From Coniferiporia sulphurascens (lineage: Eukaryota > Basidiomycota > Agaricomycetes > Hymenochaetales > Hymenochaetaceae), in NCBI GenBank assembly GCA_002794785.1, contig NBBA01000001.1, positions 1 to 64,000 on the forward strand: 64,000 nt of DNA, in the 5' to 3' direction. Numbering within the stretch: the first letter of the stretch is position 1; every line of letters begins with the position of its first letter. The position numbers and the translations under genes were made by a program. The notes beneath the pieces are model-generated. The model had not been told where the DNA came from. It saw only the letters and a list, made by a program, of their open reading frames with translations, and did no database searches. Positions 15,701-25,798 of this stretch are shown piece by piece.

Positions 15701-17348
15701 ATGCTATTGAACCGCTCAAGTGTAGATCCTATTGATTCTGCAGAGGTCCAGTTCTTTCTCTCCACCTCCACGGAAAGTCTCTATGCATTTGTCGCAATCG
15801 CTACCATTCTTTGTTACGATACCAGTTGAGTCCTTAAAACATAAACCTCTGGAAGTTCGTCTAAGTGCGTCTCTCAGTCACTAACCTTGACAAAGAGGTA
15901 TGTACATTTCTCTTGCTCGCCCGTTTCTCCATTAATAATATGCTCTTCTATGACTTAGGTCAAATACTTTTGGGTGATTCTTCAGTTAATGCCTGGACCA
16001 GTTATTAGCCTAACACAAGTAATTATCACAGAGTTCACCCCGTAAGATTTCCAGCATAGTCTACTTTCTCGTAAGCGAACAGCGCACCCTTCACTAATTG
16101 GAAGAAATAAGTCCCGAGCAGCTGACTTAACGCATTCCTTGTTCTAGAATCGGTACATAGGAATTTTCGGTACATTTACGACTACAACGCGTAAGCCTAC
16201 TTCATTTCATAGGTTTACCTATGTATATCGATTATGATTACAAGTCGGTTTGTATCACACAAATTCTCAACTGTAAGTATGTCGTAGTATTGATCTCGTA
16301 CAATTTTCTTGAGGACTCTGCAATATTTTAGGTGTAAGGTGATAGGTTTCCGTCGCAATCACCAACTGATAGAATTCCAGGCAAATTTTCCGCTTGGGGA
16401 GAGGATATAGGAGGTGAGCACCTATTGTACTCTCGTCTATCTTAATGACAATAAGGTTGATGGTAACCTTAAACCAGACTGGATGCCTATTGTTCTAATA
16501 GACTGTGCGGATTATCTCCCTTGCTTTTTTCGTTACTCACCGTCGCGCTTGTTGTAGATATTCTCTTGATGAGGGTCCTTGCTTTATGGCATGACGGTAT
16601 GTAAATTCACCCGGATTTCGTTATAAAACTCCCCAGCTATATCCAGAGTTTCGATAGCAAAGAAATTGGCTCTGTGCCTCAAAGCTCTGCTTGCCGCAGA
16701 GTCAGCCTTCATGCTTGGAATAGTTATTAAAGCCACTATAGTGGGAAATTGTACGTGATTATTCCATCAGTTTCTGCTAAATAGTTTACCGGCGGCGGGG
16801 TAGCATTCGTAGGAGGTGCAGAAGGGTTTACGTTCTGTCTTGACAACGGCATTCCTCCTTTATATGAAACTCTATATTGGTTTGTGTACAAAGCCACAGA
16901 GAGACTTCGTATTAACGTCATTCCAGGATAATACCCCTCGTATTTGAGCTTATCTTGTTGATTCTTTCCCTCTATAAAGCCGCCAAATTCTGGCAGAATT
17001 CGGCTGGGTTCAATGGTGTCAGCCTCGTTAGAGTGCTCATACTAGACCAAGTCCTCTATTTCGTCGCGTAATTATTTCTCCTTTCTCCAGACTTAAACCA
17101 ATTTAACCGTATATTTCAGCATAATGATCTGCAGCGTGGCACATATCATACTTCAATGGGTGGACATGACTGAGTCCTCCAACGTAGCGTCAAATATCGT
17201 GCAGGACTTGTTAACGTCCGTTTCCTTTCCATGCATAGTAGGATGTCGGCTGTTGGTCCACCTGAATGAAGCCGCCGAAAGAGGTGTCAACGGAGGCACA
17301 AGCTACAGGGTTCGCAGTCGGAGCGTAAGCGAAATACAATTTGCTTAG
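15701..17348 (+). CDS. DUF6533-type seven-helix membrane protein, copy 3
   Basis: Plus-strand relative of copies 1 and 2. Start ATG is 15701 (MLLNRSSVDPIDSAEV), then helix LYAFVAIATILCYD. Small exons follow the copy 4 pattern: LDKE, VKYFW, SSPRKISSIVYFL and NRYIGIFGTF, the last from an exon after gttctag near 16147. Later exons encode DILLMRVLALWHD, GGAEGFTFC with an LYETLYWFVYKA-type segment, and the final exon VGCRLLVHLNEAAERGVNG...SEIQFA with stop at 17346-17348. All family blocks are present, so it is probably functional. About 240 bp of 3' flank is also shared with copies 2 and 4. It is divergent from the intact NTF2-like gene. Function unknown; exon ends approximate. Confidence 0.75.
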
Positions 17349-17730
17349 ATTTTGGTGTAGTAGTCGTGTTTCCTCCGTGCTAGTTTTATTATGTATCAAT
17401 GCACTGTGTGCGTGGATCAGAATCGTATCGTAGGTACTAAGTGAACTAACAGTTTTATGAGCTTGGTTTATGCGACAAAAGCTGCATTGATTTTCTTACA
17501 CGCTCACGCTCTTGTGGAGAGTAAGAGGTTCGTACCTTGCGTAATCCTGACTTCGCAGCGGTCCCACTGGGCCCACAGAGTATACATGCAAGCTGCCAGG
17601 GTCATTGTGTATATGTATATCAGCGTGATATAATTCTAATATGCGCTAAACACAAGAACTCGGGGTATGGCAACACATGATTAAACTGATAATCCGGACC
17701 ATACATCCCCTGAAGGATGGAGGAGAAATC

Positions 17731-17987
17731 TATTAAATAAATATAACGAACAATATAAATATAGTATGTGGTCATATGAACAACCACCTTACTAAGTGAA
17801 CGATAATGCAATGATAACGCCATACAATATAGGAGCTAGTTAGTTATAGTAGTACTAGCCCACGGAACGTGTATATAAGGGGAGCTGGTCTTGCCCTAGA
17901 AATACATCGGTTTACGCTGATAACCCACCTTGCCTGAACTTCACCACTGCACCTCAGCGTCTACCACAATGTGCGTAGATTTTAAGA
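17731..17987 (+). mobile_element. Solo LTR of the Ty1/copia element
   Basis: This 257-bp sequence matches, with scattered substitutions, the two LTRs of the full copia element at 33890-39322. It begins tattaaataaat and ends gattttaaga. It is flanked by a perfect 5-bp target duplication, aaatc (17726-17730 and 17988-17992), so both ends are exact. Internal sequence is absent, as expected after LTR-LTR recombination. It lies between duplicated units 3 and 4, so it inserted after or alongside that duplication. A TATA-like tatataag is present near 17873. Confidence 0.95.
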
Positions 17988-18089
17988 AAATCCTCTGAGG
18001 AAAGACTTGAAACTTGAAGCCCTAAAAGGAGAAGGGGGGTGACTGCATTCCCCGACATCTGCCGAAGGCCTCAGCTCGGCGTCCGTCAC

Positions 18090-18664
18090 ACTTTGTTTAC
18101 GTCAGCGTATGACTTACCCACGATATTGGCAGAAGTTCTTGCAGCCTTGACTTTCGACGTAGTGCACAAATGCGACCATTGGCTCTGGCACCGCCGTCTC
18201 CCGCGACGAACGCAGCGTCAGTCTCAACCCTATATAAAAACGAAGAGACAAAAATGGTCTGAAATCTTGAGAAACGAAAATTCCAAGTGAGTCTCACGCA
18301 CCACGCCTTAAATGTGGCGAAGCGTTGCGTGTGCGCTGGGCCGGCGTGCACGTACCCGTCTCTACTCAAAACTAAAGTACAAGACGTCAATACGTACTCA
18401 TAATGGCCGCAAAAAGACCCAGTTCCCCTCACTCTCCTAATCAATCTCGCAGCGCACATCATCAAATCTTACATCCGCCGTTCGCATCGCCGTGATTGCA
18501 GCACGCACACCTTCTCTTACCTTCTCACGATCGACATCCGCATACGTGCGTGCGGGGGAAACATGGTCGGACACGTGTATAAACCCCGTAACGCCGTTCG
18601 ACTCGGGCGTGGTGTAAAGCGCGGTAAGGCGTGCCTTGGCCCATGTTTCAAGGTCAGAGGTCAT
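18090..18664 (-). pseudogene. NTF2/SnoaL-like gene, decayed second copy
   Basis: This is a clear duplicate of the gene at 14215-14887, including its 5' flank. It starts MTSDLETWAKARLTALYTTP at 18664 and runs in frame to VRFDDVRCEID. There a TAG replaces Ser, and the exon 1 donor is lost (gag-gggaac instead of gag-gtgagc). Exon 2 and exon 3 homology continues through an acceptor ttatatag near 18231 and the block cggtgccagagcc, then on to about 18090. The broken stop and donor make it a pseudogene. It is divergent from DUF6533 copy 4. Confidence 0.8.
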
Positions 18665-19444
18665 TCTCAATATCTTTTTTAGGACGTAACGTTCAGGTTG
18701 AGCGACTAGAATGTGTGGTGAGAGTTTCAAAGAAGGCTTGCTATTAAACTTATGATATATAGTGGGGTTGCGTTCGTTCGGAGTCCGTACTCAAGGAATG
18801 ACGCGCGGGCCCGGTCATAGTCGGCGATGGGGCTATTTAATAGCCGCAGAGCGGATATACTGTACCTATAGTTTAGCTTGACGCGGATATATGAAAGCGT
18901 GAGGACCCATATCACCGCATTGTATGTGCTTCCTTGAGCTACTTTACTACATTCTCTCCCACACCCAGTGTTTTGCCGCCATCACCATCGCCATCATCGC
19001 GTTCGTCATCGTGATCGTCGCCACATGCAACGGACCATTACCCAGTGATAGCTAGGCTGTATTACGGCTTGTCCGAGTTGTCTCTAAAGCTGCACTAGTA
19101 GCAAGACACACGGAGTCGCTTGCCTCCCGTCAGAGCGCCCAGGACGTCCACGAGAAGCCAGCCAGGAACGATCACGAACGCCAAGGCACCTTGATAATTT
19201 GTCTTACTACGAAGCGGTTCTCGCCTCTAATGCATATCATGCGTTTCCAATCGAATGATACAGGCTTTTACAAGGTGTCTCACCCTTGTATAAAAGAAGT
19301 AAGGAATTTTTGATTCGTAGGGATTCCTCCATATAAGGCTGACTCTGTCGCTAACCCTTTCCGAAGAAAACTGTTAGTATCCGCCCCAACTTGTCCACAC
19401 AGTTCCTGTACATCGCGTGCAGCTCGGCTGCAACGTTACCCACG

Positions 19445-21099
19445 ATGCTATCGAATCGGTCAAATGTAGAGCTTATTGATTCCGCAGAGATCCAGCCGTT
19501 TCTCTCCATCGAGATAGAAGGCATCTACGTCTACATCGCGATTGCCACCATTCTCTGTTATGATACCAGTTAGGTCCTAAAAATAAAACCGATGGAAGCT
19601 TTTCTAATCATTTCGCTCAGTCACTAACCTTGACAAAGAGGTATGTAGAATTCTCTTGCTCGCCTGCTCTTCCTCCAATCATATTTTCTTCGATGACTTA
19701 GGTCAAATACTTTTGGGTAACTTTTCAGTTAATTCCCGGACCACTTATAAACCTGACGTAACTAATCATCGCAAAGAGCTCGCCCCGTAGGACTGCCAGC
19801 ATAGTCTACTTTCTCGTGAGCGGACGGCTCATTTCTTACCAATAGAAAATAAGTCGCAAACGGTCAGCTTAATGCGCCTTGTTCTAGAATCGGTACACAG
19901 GAATTTTCGCTGTATTAGCGAACATAATGCGTATGCCTACTTCGCTAGATAGGTTAACAAATACTGATCTTGATGATATTTACAAAACAAGTTAATTTGT
20001 ATCACACGAATCCAGAACTGTGAGTGCAATACAGAACCATTCTCGAATCACCGTCTTGAGGACTCTGCGATATTCTAGGTGTTAGGAAGCTAGTTCTCAG
20101 TTGAAGTTACAGACTGACGGAATTATAGGCAAATTCTCCTTGTGGGGAGCGAGTGCAGGAGGTGAGCACCTGGTCCTGTTATCCTTAACGAGAATAAGGT
20201 TGATGGATATCTTTGATTCAGACTGGATGACTATTGTTCTAATAGACTGTATGGATATTCTCCTCTACTTTTCTCGTATATTCACCGTTGGGCTCGTCGC
20301 AGATATTCTATTGACGAGAGTCCTTGCATTATGGCATGACGGCATGTTACTCCGCTTAAATTTCGTTATGAAACTCCCCAGCCATAACTAGAGTTTCGAT
20401 AGCAAAGAAATTGGCTGTGCCCCTGAAAGTCTTGTTCGCCGCGGAGTCTGCCTTCATGCTCGGAATAATGGTTAAATCTACTATACTAGAAAATTGTACG
20501 TGACGATTTCCCTCGATTCCAGCTAAATAGCTCACTGGCAACGGACTAGTTTCTGCAGGAGGTGCAGAAGGTTTTGCGTTCTGTTTTGGCACTGGTATTT
20601 CCTCCTTATTTGAGACTTTATACTGGTATGTGCACAAAGCCGAGGGAGGACTTCGTACTCACGTCATCTCAGGACGGCTCCACTCGTATTTGAGCTGACC
20701 TTGATGATTTTTGCTCTCTATAAAGCCGCCAAATTCTGGCGGGATTCAGCTGGCTTAAACGGTCTCTGCCTTGTTAGAGTGCTCATACAAGATCAAGCCC
20801 TCTATTTTGTCACGTAATTATACCCCCTCTCTTTAGGTGTGGCTGATCTAACTTGAAGCCATATTTTCAGAGTAATGATCTGCAGCGTAGCAAATATCAC
20901 ATTTTATTGGGTGGACCTGGATGAATCTATCAACACAGCGTTTAATATCGTGCAGGTCATGTTAGCGTCTGCTGCCCTTCCGTGCACAGTAGGATGTCGG
21001 CTATTGGTCCACTTGAATGAAGCTTCCGAAAGGGGTGTCAATGGAGGCACGAGCTACAGGGTTCGCAGTCGTAGTGTAAGCGAAATGCAATTTGCGTAG
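19445..21099 (+). CDS. DUF6533-type seven-helix membrane protein, copy 4
   Basis: Best resolved of the four copies. Early exons: 19445-19568 (MLSNRSNVELIDS... to CYDT), 19621-19640 (TNLDKE), 19702-19716 (VKYFW), 19777-19815 (SSPRRTASIVYFL), 19888-19930 (NRYTGIFAVLANIM), joined in phase by GT-AG introns. Later coding blocks are DILLTRVLALWHD near 20.3 kb, AESAFMLGIMVKS, GGAEGFAFC with LFETLYWYVHKA near 20.6 kb, and PLVFELTLMIFALYKA... to LIQDQALYF. The final exon (20875-21099) ends LLVHLNEASERGVNG...SEMQFA. The order of helices fits the DUF6533 family. No break is seen, so it is probably functional; role unknown. Later exon ends are approximate. Confidence 0.78.
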
Positions 21100-21513
21100 A
21101 TTTCGGTGTAGAAAATCAGCAGTGTTTTCCTTGTGTCGGTTTATTTGTGGATTAATGTGTTGTGCATGCGTAGATCAAAATCGTATTGTAGGCACTAGTA
21201 GTTTATGAGCTAAATTTATGTGAAAAAAGCTACATCAGGTTCTCTTGTATACCAATGCTTTTGAGAGTGGAGAGTAAAGGTCCGCGCTTTATGTAGTGCT
21301 AGTTCTCTGGCCTGACTGGGTGTACACTCACGGACAGAGTCCAGTAAAATGAGGGCAGTGGTAAAATAAATCCCCTGGGAAAGTTAGAGAAATGCGAAGA
21401 TAAAGGATGAGAAAGATCAAGTCGGTCACTTCCGATCTGGCGTCTTCGGTGAAGACTTCTTGTGGCATCTCCCGACATCTCCGCCAGTTTGCGGACATCG
21501 CCATTACACTTAG
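21100..21513. other. 3' flank of copy 4 and edge of the transposon island
   Basis: The first ~200 bp resembles the 3' flanks of DUF6533 copies 2 and 3. The rest (21.33-21.51 kb) has no recognisable gene or repeat and ends at the start of element X copy A. Confidence 0.5.
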
Positions 21514-22860
21514 TGTTAGATTCGCTCCCTGATTAAGGGTTAGGAACAAGTGATAACAGATTCACACAATGATACTAGTTAGTTTAGGGTAGGCTTGGTA
21601 CCCTTCACTCGCTAGAGTGTTAGAGCTGATGATGGTGGTAAGAGACAAGAGATGAATTAAACTGCTTTTTACCACAATTTTACGTTGGGCTTTTATACCC
21701 TACATGTTGTAGTCTATTTACTATGTTCTGGTAGATACTACAACATACTACTCTCGCTTTATAAGTCATAAGAATGTTCCAGTACAATCCTGTACATGCT
21801 ATTTACTATCTTTAGTTTTCTTATGAGTCAGTTACATATTCCGGTATGTTCTACAGCCTACTGTGCTATCTTTATCTTATGCCAGAACCTTCCCTGAGTT
21901 TCCATCGAGTCATACAGTATAATACCTAAGTTAACCATTCTCGGATACTACTATACCTATGATGCTTCTCCTTATTTCCTAATTGGTTCTGCTGTGCAAT
22001 GCGCTATACTTGGCTCCCATCAATTGCGTCTTCAATTGATTGCCATGCTTCCATTGGCTTTTCTTAGCCAAATGCTTAGATATACTTGTGTGGCTCAGCA
22101 ATGATGCTGTCCTTCTTAATCTTATCTTGTTGTGGCTTGTTACTTATTATCATAGACTAATCTTGAGTCATTTCCATTATTGCATTGAAAGGGGTTCATT
22201 CTGGTGTCCTATCGTCTACTGGCATAAAGAGCTCCTCAGGCCCTATAGAGTTGATATTCGTTATCCTGCTATACCTGGGTGTGATTCTATATGATGGTTC
22301 ATCATTGAACCATTGTATTATAATTTCCTTATCTATTGGTACTAACTCCTGTCTTTGATTGGGTTCCTTTCGATCTACTGTTGTGTGTCCTTTGGCTATG
22401 AAGTTGGCTTTGTATGTGAATAGTTGTTCTCATAATTGTTTATTGATAGTATGAACTATTTGGTGTGCCACTTCTGCATAATCGGTTGATGTAATAACCA
22501 CCCTTTGATAACATAATTCATTATGTGGCTGATTATAAATCTTGGTTCTTGTGTAAGCACTGATTACATATCTATTCAATTGGTATGAGAACATAGTCGC
22601 TCTATGTTCAATTATTACTTCCAGCCTTTCCGCCACTTGTTGTTCCCTTGTAGTATGATCGAATGTAATTTGACAGTTGTCATATCCTGCATTCTGTCCT
22701 ACTGTTGTGCATGCAATATTAAAAGCTTTCCATGCTACTTGATCTGCATCTTTACAGCGTTGGCACAGGTTCCTTGTATCGATTAAAGTTACAGGTCTTG
22801 CCATGTCGATCTTGCTAATCCGTTGATCTGGCGATCACGATTTTCATCAATTTACTAACA
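21514..22860 (-). mobile_element. Element X copy A: TG...CA unit with one ORF
   Basis: A 1,347-bp unit whose ends are fixed by alignment with copy B (33853-41434, 1,350 bp once nested insertions are removed). Read on the minus strand it starts TGTTAGTAAATTG and ends GAATCTAACA, so it has TG...CA ends with a 6-bp inverted match. An ORF starts 56 bp from the 5' end (22804). About 460 bp after the ORF is a TATA box (gggtataaaa, 21700-21691), then the block agtttaattc about 33 nt later, and about 185 bp to the end. This fits U3-with-ORF, R, U5 of an LTR. The flanks (cttag/cttct) are not a target duplication, so its neighbourhood is rearranged. The right flank is a gypsy ORF3 fragment. Confidence 0.75.
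22157..22804 (-). pseudogene. Element X ORF, copy A (two in-frame TGA)
   Basis: A 216-codon frame for a protein with no family I recognise. It starts MARPVTLIDTRNLCQRCKDA, with a CxxC pair at residues ~14-17, and continues through GQNAGYDNCQITFDHTTRE and FSYQLNRYVISAY to the C-terminal motif ELFMPVDDRTPE. Two TGA codons interrupt it, at 22430-22432 and 22196-22198. At the second, copy B has CAA, so CGA is the simplest common ancestor (C-to-T in one copy, G-to-A in the other). No transmembrane segment, RT or integrase motif is seen. Copies B and C share the CxxC, a YxNCQI block and the IDDRT end, so selection on the protein is plausible. Role unknown. Confidence 0.65.
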
Positions 22861-23003
22861 CTTCTCCGCTTAGCTGATCTCCACAACCAGGCAGTCCGCC
22901 AACATGAGCAGCTCCATCAACAACACCAACAGCAACAATGACTCCGAGTACCACCGCCAGCACCAGCATGCTACTTGGAGGCAATACCCCCAACCCCAGC
23001 GCC
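22861..23003 (+). pseudogene. Fragment of gypsy ORF3/ORF4 junction from another element copy
   Basis: This fragment, in plus orientation, matches the ORF3 end and ORF4 start of the gypsy element at 25.4-24.85 kb. It encodes LLRLADLHNQAVRQHEQL, then a TGA that overlaps the ATG of the next frame (caATGActccg), then MTPSTTAS of ORF4. It stops at the edge of the 3' LTR of the gypsy element at 23004. It shows that the ORF3-ORF4 overlap exists in a second, independent copy. Confidence 0.8.
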
Positions 23004-23564
23004 TGTTAAGCTCAATGGTTATGCGGTGATCGACGTTGGGGCTTCCTGATCATCGAGGCTGATGGTTACAACAATGGGGCTTCCTAGATGTCATAGGTCA
23101 AATGTGATTGGTGATGGGGCTTCCTGATCGTTGATAGAGTACATGGTGTCTTCTTAGAGGAGTTGGGTTACGACAAAGTGCCAGATGATGAGGTAGAGCG
23201 CACAGTGGGCACTGAGGCGCATATAATGGGCTTGTATGAACAAAGAGCACAAGCTTAGCACTTGTGCGATCTATGTTACATGCTTATATGCTACTCTATG
23301 TGTTTGCTACTGTGGTGTCTTGTGTAAGGTCATTTACATGGCTATGGAAGGTCATGGAAACCCAAGGAAGGTCTTGGTAATACAAGTAAGGCAATCAGTA
23401 AGCAAAGCATGTCATGGTGATGTGATGTGGCATCATCATGGCATCTTATGGTGTGAGGCGAATAAGGATGAGTAATAGAGAGAAATGGGGGAGTTGCGCT
23501 GACTGGTGATGATGAAGAGGGAGTGAGTCAGCACAGTAAGGGAAAAGTAAGGAAAAATGTAACA
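23004..23564 (-). repeat. LTR-B, 3' LTR of the gypsy element
   Basis: 561 bp, from tgttaagctc to ggaaaaatgtaaca on the plus strand. It is preceded on the minus strand by the purine-rich tract aaatgggaggcac. It carries the LTR-B features: TATA, an AAGCTTGTGCT block 32 nt downstream, and three aggaagcccc motifs in U5 (reverse complement on this strand). Confidence 0.9.
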
Positions 23565-23577
23565 GTGCCTCCCATTT
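23565..23577 (-). promoter_or_regulatory. Polypurine tract of the gypsy element
   Basis: aaatgggaggcac directly abuts the 5' end of the 3' LTR on the minus strand, the position where plus-strand DNA synthesis starts in LTR retrotransposons. Confidence 0.6.
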
Positions 23578-24134
23578 AGGATCGACAAGTCACCGAATTG
23601 TCAAAAATTTAAAAAAACAAAGAAGATAAAAGGAAGTGAGTCATGAAGAGACAAAAAAGAAAATCCAGGTGTATCAAGAAGCCGGCCTAGCAGGTCTTTA
23701 AGTGTAATGCTAGGTTCATTGCAGGGTTTGTTACCGTGCCCTTTGATATCTAATCCTGGTCCCCCACCATTATTAATGGTATGATGTCAGAAGATGGTGA
23801 GGAAGCAGAAAATAAATGCAAAAAGAATCCCTAACCCAGATTGTGAGTCATAGGCACCTATAGCGGCCAAGTAAAGGCCAATAAACAATAAGAAAAAGGC
23901 AAGCTGCCAATAAGGACGATAACAAGCAGAGAAATGGGCATTAAAAAAAATATGAAATGCACTGGTGGGTAGTTTAAGGTCATACCCGGGAGTAGTAGTT
24001 TAGGGTCGTTGCGGACACATGCTAGTTTTCTGTCATTGCGGACTAGGATCCCCTTAGTTGGAGAGGTTGTCATTGTTGGACCCCATATCAATGTCATTGC
24101 GGTTGACTCCCACCAAGATGTCATCCATGTAAGA
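23578..24134. other. Non-coding region of the gypsy element after ORF4
   Basis: Between the ORF4 stop and the polypurine tract. A minus-strand frame here includes a hydrophobic run (MPISLLVIVLIGS), but it overlaps ORF4 in another frame and has no support as a gene. Confidence 0.5.
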
Positions 24135-25334
24135 CTAGAGGAGGATGCATGCTCCAAGGTCTGAGATACGTATGGTCTGTCTATTGCCACTTGGTACAGC
24201 CAGTGGTGGCGGTACATTTTCATCTGGGGTAGAGGCTGGTGTGAGTGGTGGGGGAGATGCCGACTGTCGTCTGTGTTGGGGGCAGTTGCCAGGTGGGTGG
24301 CCAGGTGCAGCCTCGTTGCACCAGGGGCAAATGTACTGGGCACAATACGTGGTAAGGTGCACAGTTGACAGACATGTGGAGCAATGCGAGAGCGAGGATG
24401 ACAAGGACAATGATTGCGATGGTGGTTCGATCCGAATGGGGTTTGGGTTAGTTTGGGTGGCGGAGTTGCGATGAGTGACCATGGGTGTGGGGGGTGTGGT
24501 CGGGACTAGGGGAGGTCGAGGAGCAGGGCAGTAGAGGTGAGCTTGGGGATGGAGAGGAATGAGTACTGTATGAATGTCCTCTTCCTCAAGCGATTCGTAA
24601 TCCGTGTTGCGAAGGAGATGAAGATTGTCCACAAGATTACCCAAGCAAGACTCAAGCATTTCCATCAGTTCCTGAGTGTGCCATGCCAGGCGCTGCATGT
24701 CCTCCAACGTGTGGAGGCATTGGCGCATCCGATTGACCTGGTGTGCTCTCGGGTGTGTGGAGAGGAGACGGTTGACATCTGTGTCCAGGTCTGGGGCCCC
24801 CAGGATATGCTGGAGGATGGTCCGGGGGGGTAGCTGTATAGACAGGCGCTGGGGTTGGGGGGTACTGCCTCTGAGTAGCGCACTGGTGTTGGCGGTGTTA
24901 AGCCTACTGACTAGGTAAGGCTTAATAAGCGATTGATGAGGATCAACCAAATAAGACGAGGTAGAGATGAGATGACAATTGAGCAAGGGTTTCCCCAAGG
25001 ACTAGTAGACTGGTGACTGGTGACTTAGTATCCTGCAGAGGAGATAGTGAACAAGTAGGCTCTATTGAACAAAGAGCACAAGCTTAAGGCTTAGTGCTCT
25101 GAAAACGAGTTCTTATATACATGAGTAGAAACCTATGGAACATGATGGAACGCTGACTGAGTGAAGACAAAGGTCAGTCAGCATGGAAGGGAATAGAAGC
25201 TGGTAGAAGAGTCTGACTGATCGTGAGACTAGGATCAGTCAGCATACAAATAAGATTAGTCAGCGAAGATGACTAATGTTGATAAAGGTGATGAGTAAGG
25301 GAAATTTGTAACAGGTGGCGGTACTCGGAGTCAT
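24135..25334 (-). pseudogene. Gypsy ORF4: Cys-rich protein overlapping ORF3 (split by LTR-D)
   Basis: An extra ORF after pol. Its ATG (25334-25332) overlaps the ORF3 stop as ATGA, in a different frame. It begins MTPSTA, is split after seven codons by LTR-D (24896-25313), and resumes at 24895 in frame once the target duplication is removed. It runs through a helical region (DVNRLLSTHPRAHQ, MQRLAWHTQELMEMLESC), a Pro-rich linker, and a Cys/His cluster (HCSTCLSTVH, CAQYICPWCNEAAPGH, NCPQH) that looks zinc-binding, to a stop at 24135. Not homologous to anything I recognise with certainty; the position after the chromodomain suggests an accessory or gag/env-like role. It is broken here only by the LTR. 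A plus-strand fragment at 22861-23003 repeats the start. Confidence 0.65.
24896..25313 (-). mobile_element. Solo LTR-D inserted in gypsy ORF4
   Basis: 418-bp solo LTR, tgttaagcctac to gaaatttgtaaca on the plus strand. The flanking 5-mers are ggcgg and ggtgg, a target duplication with one CpG-type change. It contains the same AAGCTTGTGCT start block as LTR-B, downstream of a TATA box, but is otherwise a distinct LTR. A second copy is at 42274-43999 and a truncated one at 47621-47780. Confidence 0.85.
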
Positions 25335-25798
25335 TCTCGTTGCTGTTGGTGTTGGTGATAGAGCTGCTCATGTTGGCGGACAGCCTGGTTGTGAAGATCA
25401 GCTAGACGGAGAAGGAGGTCAACTGGCAGTACTCCGAAAGCACGTAGCTCATTGGTGGTCTCTTCGATTTCTATTTCAATGTGGGCTACATGTGTTGCAG
25501 CTGGGAAATCTTGTGGGAAGGTGCATTGGAGTTGCGCAAGGATGTCCTGTCGGGTTGGGATGGTAGGGCGAGGTTGGAATTCTTGTCGGTAGATGGCGGG
25601 TTGCAGTGTTTGTAGAGGGAGTAGAGGGGAGACCGGGCGGCAGTTGGTGATGGTGGGGAATCTGAGGCAAGAGATGGGGGGTGTAGGATGAGGGTGAGTG
25701 ACGAGGTTGATAGTGTAGATGAGGATGATGATACCTCCAGGGATGACAATAGCGAGGTACCAGAGGTGATTGTGGTGGGTGATGTGGGCAGTGATCAT
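25331..25798 (-). CDS. Gypsy ORF3: small protein with N-terminal membrane helix
   Basis: A 155-aa ORF that starts 30 nt after the pol stop and lies in the same frame as pol. It opens with MITAHITHHNHL followed by a strongly hydrophobic run (WYLAIVIPGGIIILIYTINLV), predicted to span a membrane. Then come a Pro-rich region and a C-terminal helix (LLRLADLHNQAVRQHEQL) ending in a Gln/His-rich tail. Its TGA stop overlaps the ATG of ORF4. Position (after integrase) and a membrane segment are env-like, but no fusion peptide, furin site or glycoprotein pattern is seen, so env is only one idea. The TGA is present in both copies in this window, so it is a real stop rather than damage. Confidence 0.65.
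   Translation of the reverse strand: MITAHITHHNHLWYLAIVIPGGIIILIYTINLVTHPHPTPPISCLRFPTITNCRPVSPLLPLQTLQPAIYRQEFQPRPTIPTRQDILAQLQCTFPQDFPAATHVAHIEIEIEETTNELRAFGVLPVDLLLRLADLHNQAVRQHEQLYHQHQQQRE

Noticed and set aside
21514..22860. Element X as a DNA transposon with terminal inverted repeats
   Set aside because: Inverted ends are only 6-8 bp and begin TG / end CA, copy C has a 5-bp duplication, and an internal TATA lies near the 3' end; an LTR fits better. No transposase motif was seen, but this is not fully excluded.
22999..23564. gcgcc/gtgcc around the 23004-23564 LTR as a solo-LTR target duplication
   Set aside because: The sequence right of it is the polypurine tract of the gypsy element, so this is the 3' LTR of a full element and the match is probably chance.
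23858..24343. Minus-strand ORF of 161 aa with a hydrophobic C-terminus
   Set aside because: Overlaps ORF4 in another frame and continues into the non-coding end of the gypsy element; no sign of selection visible.
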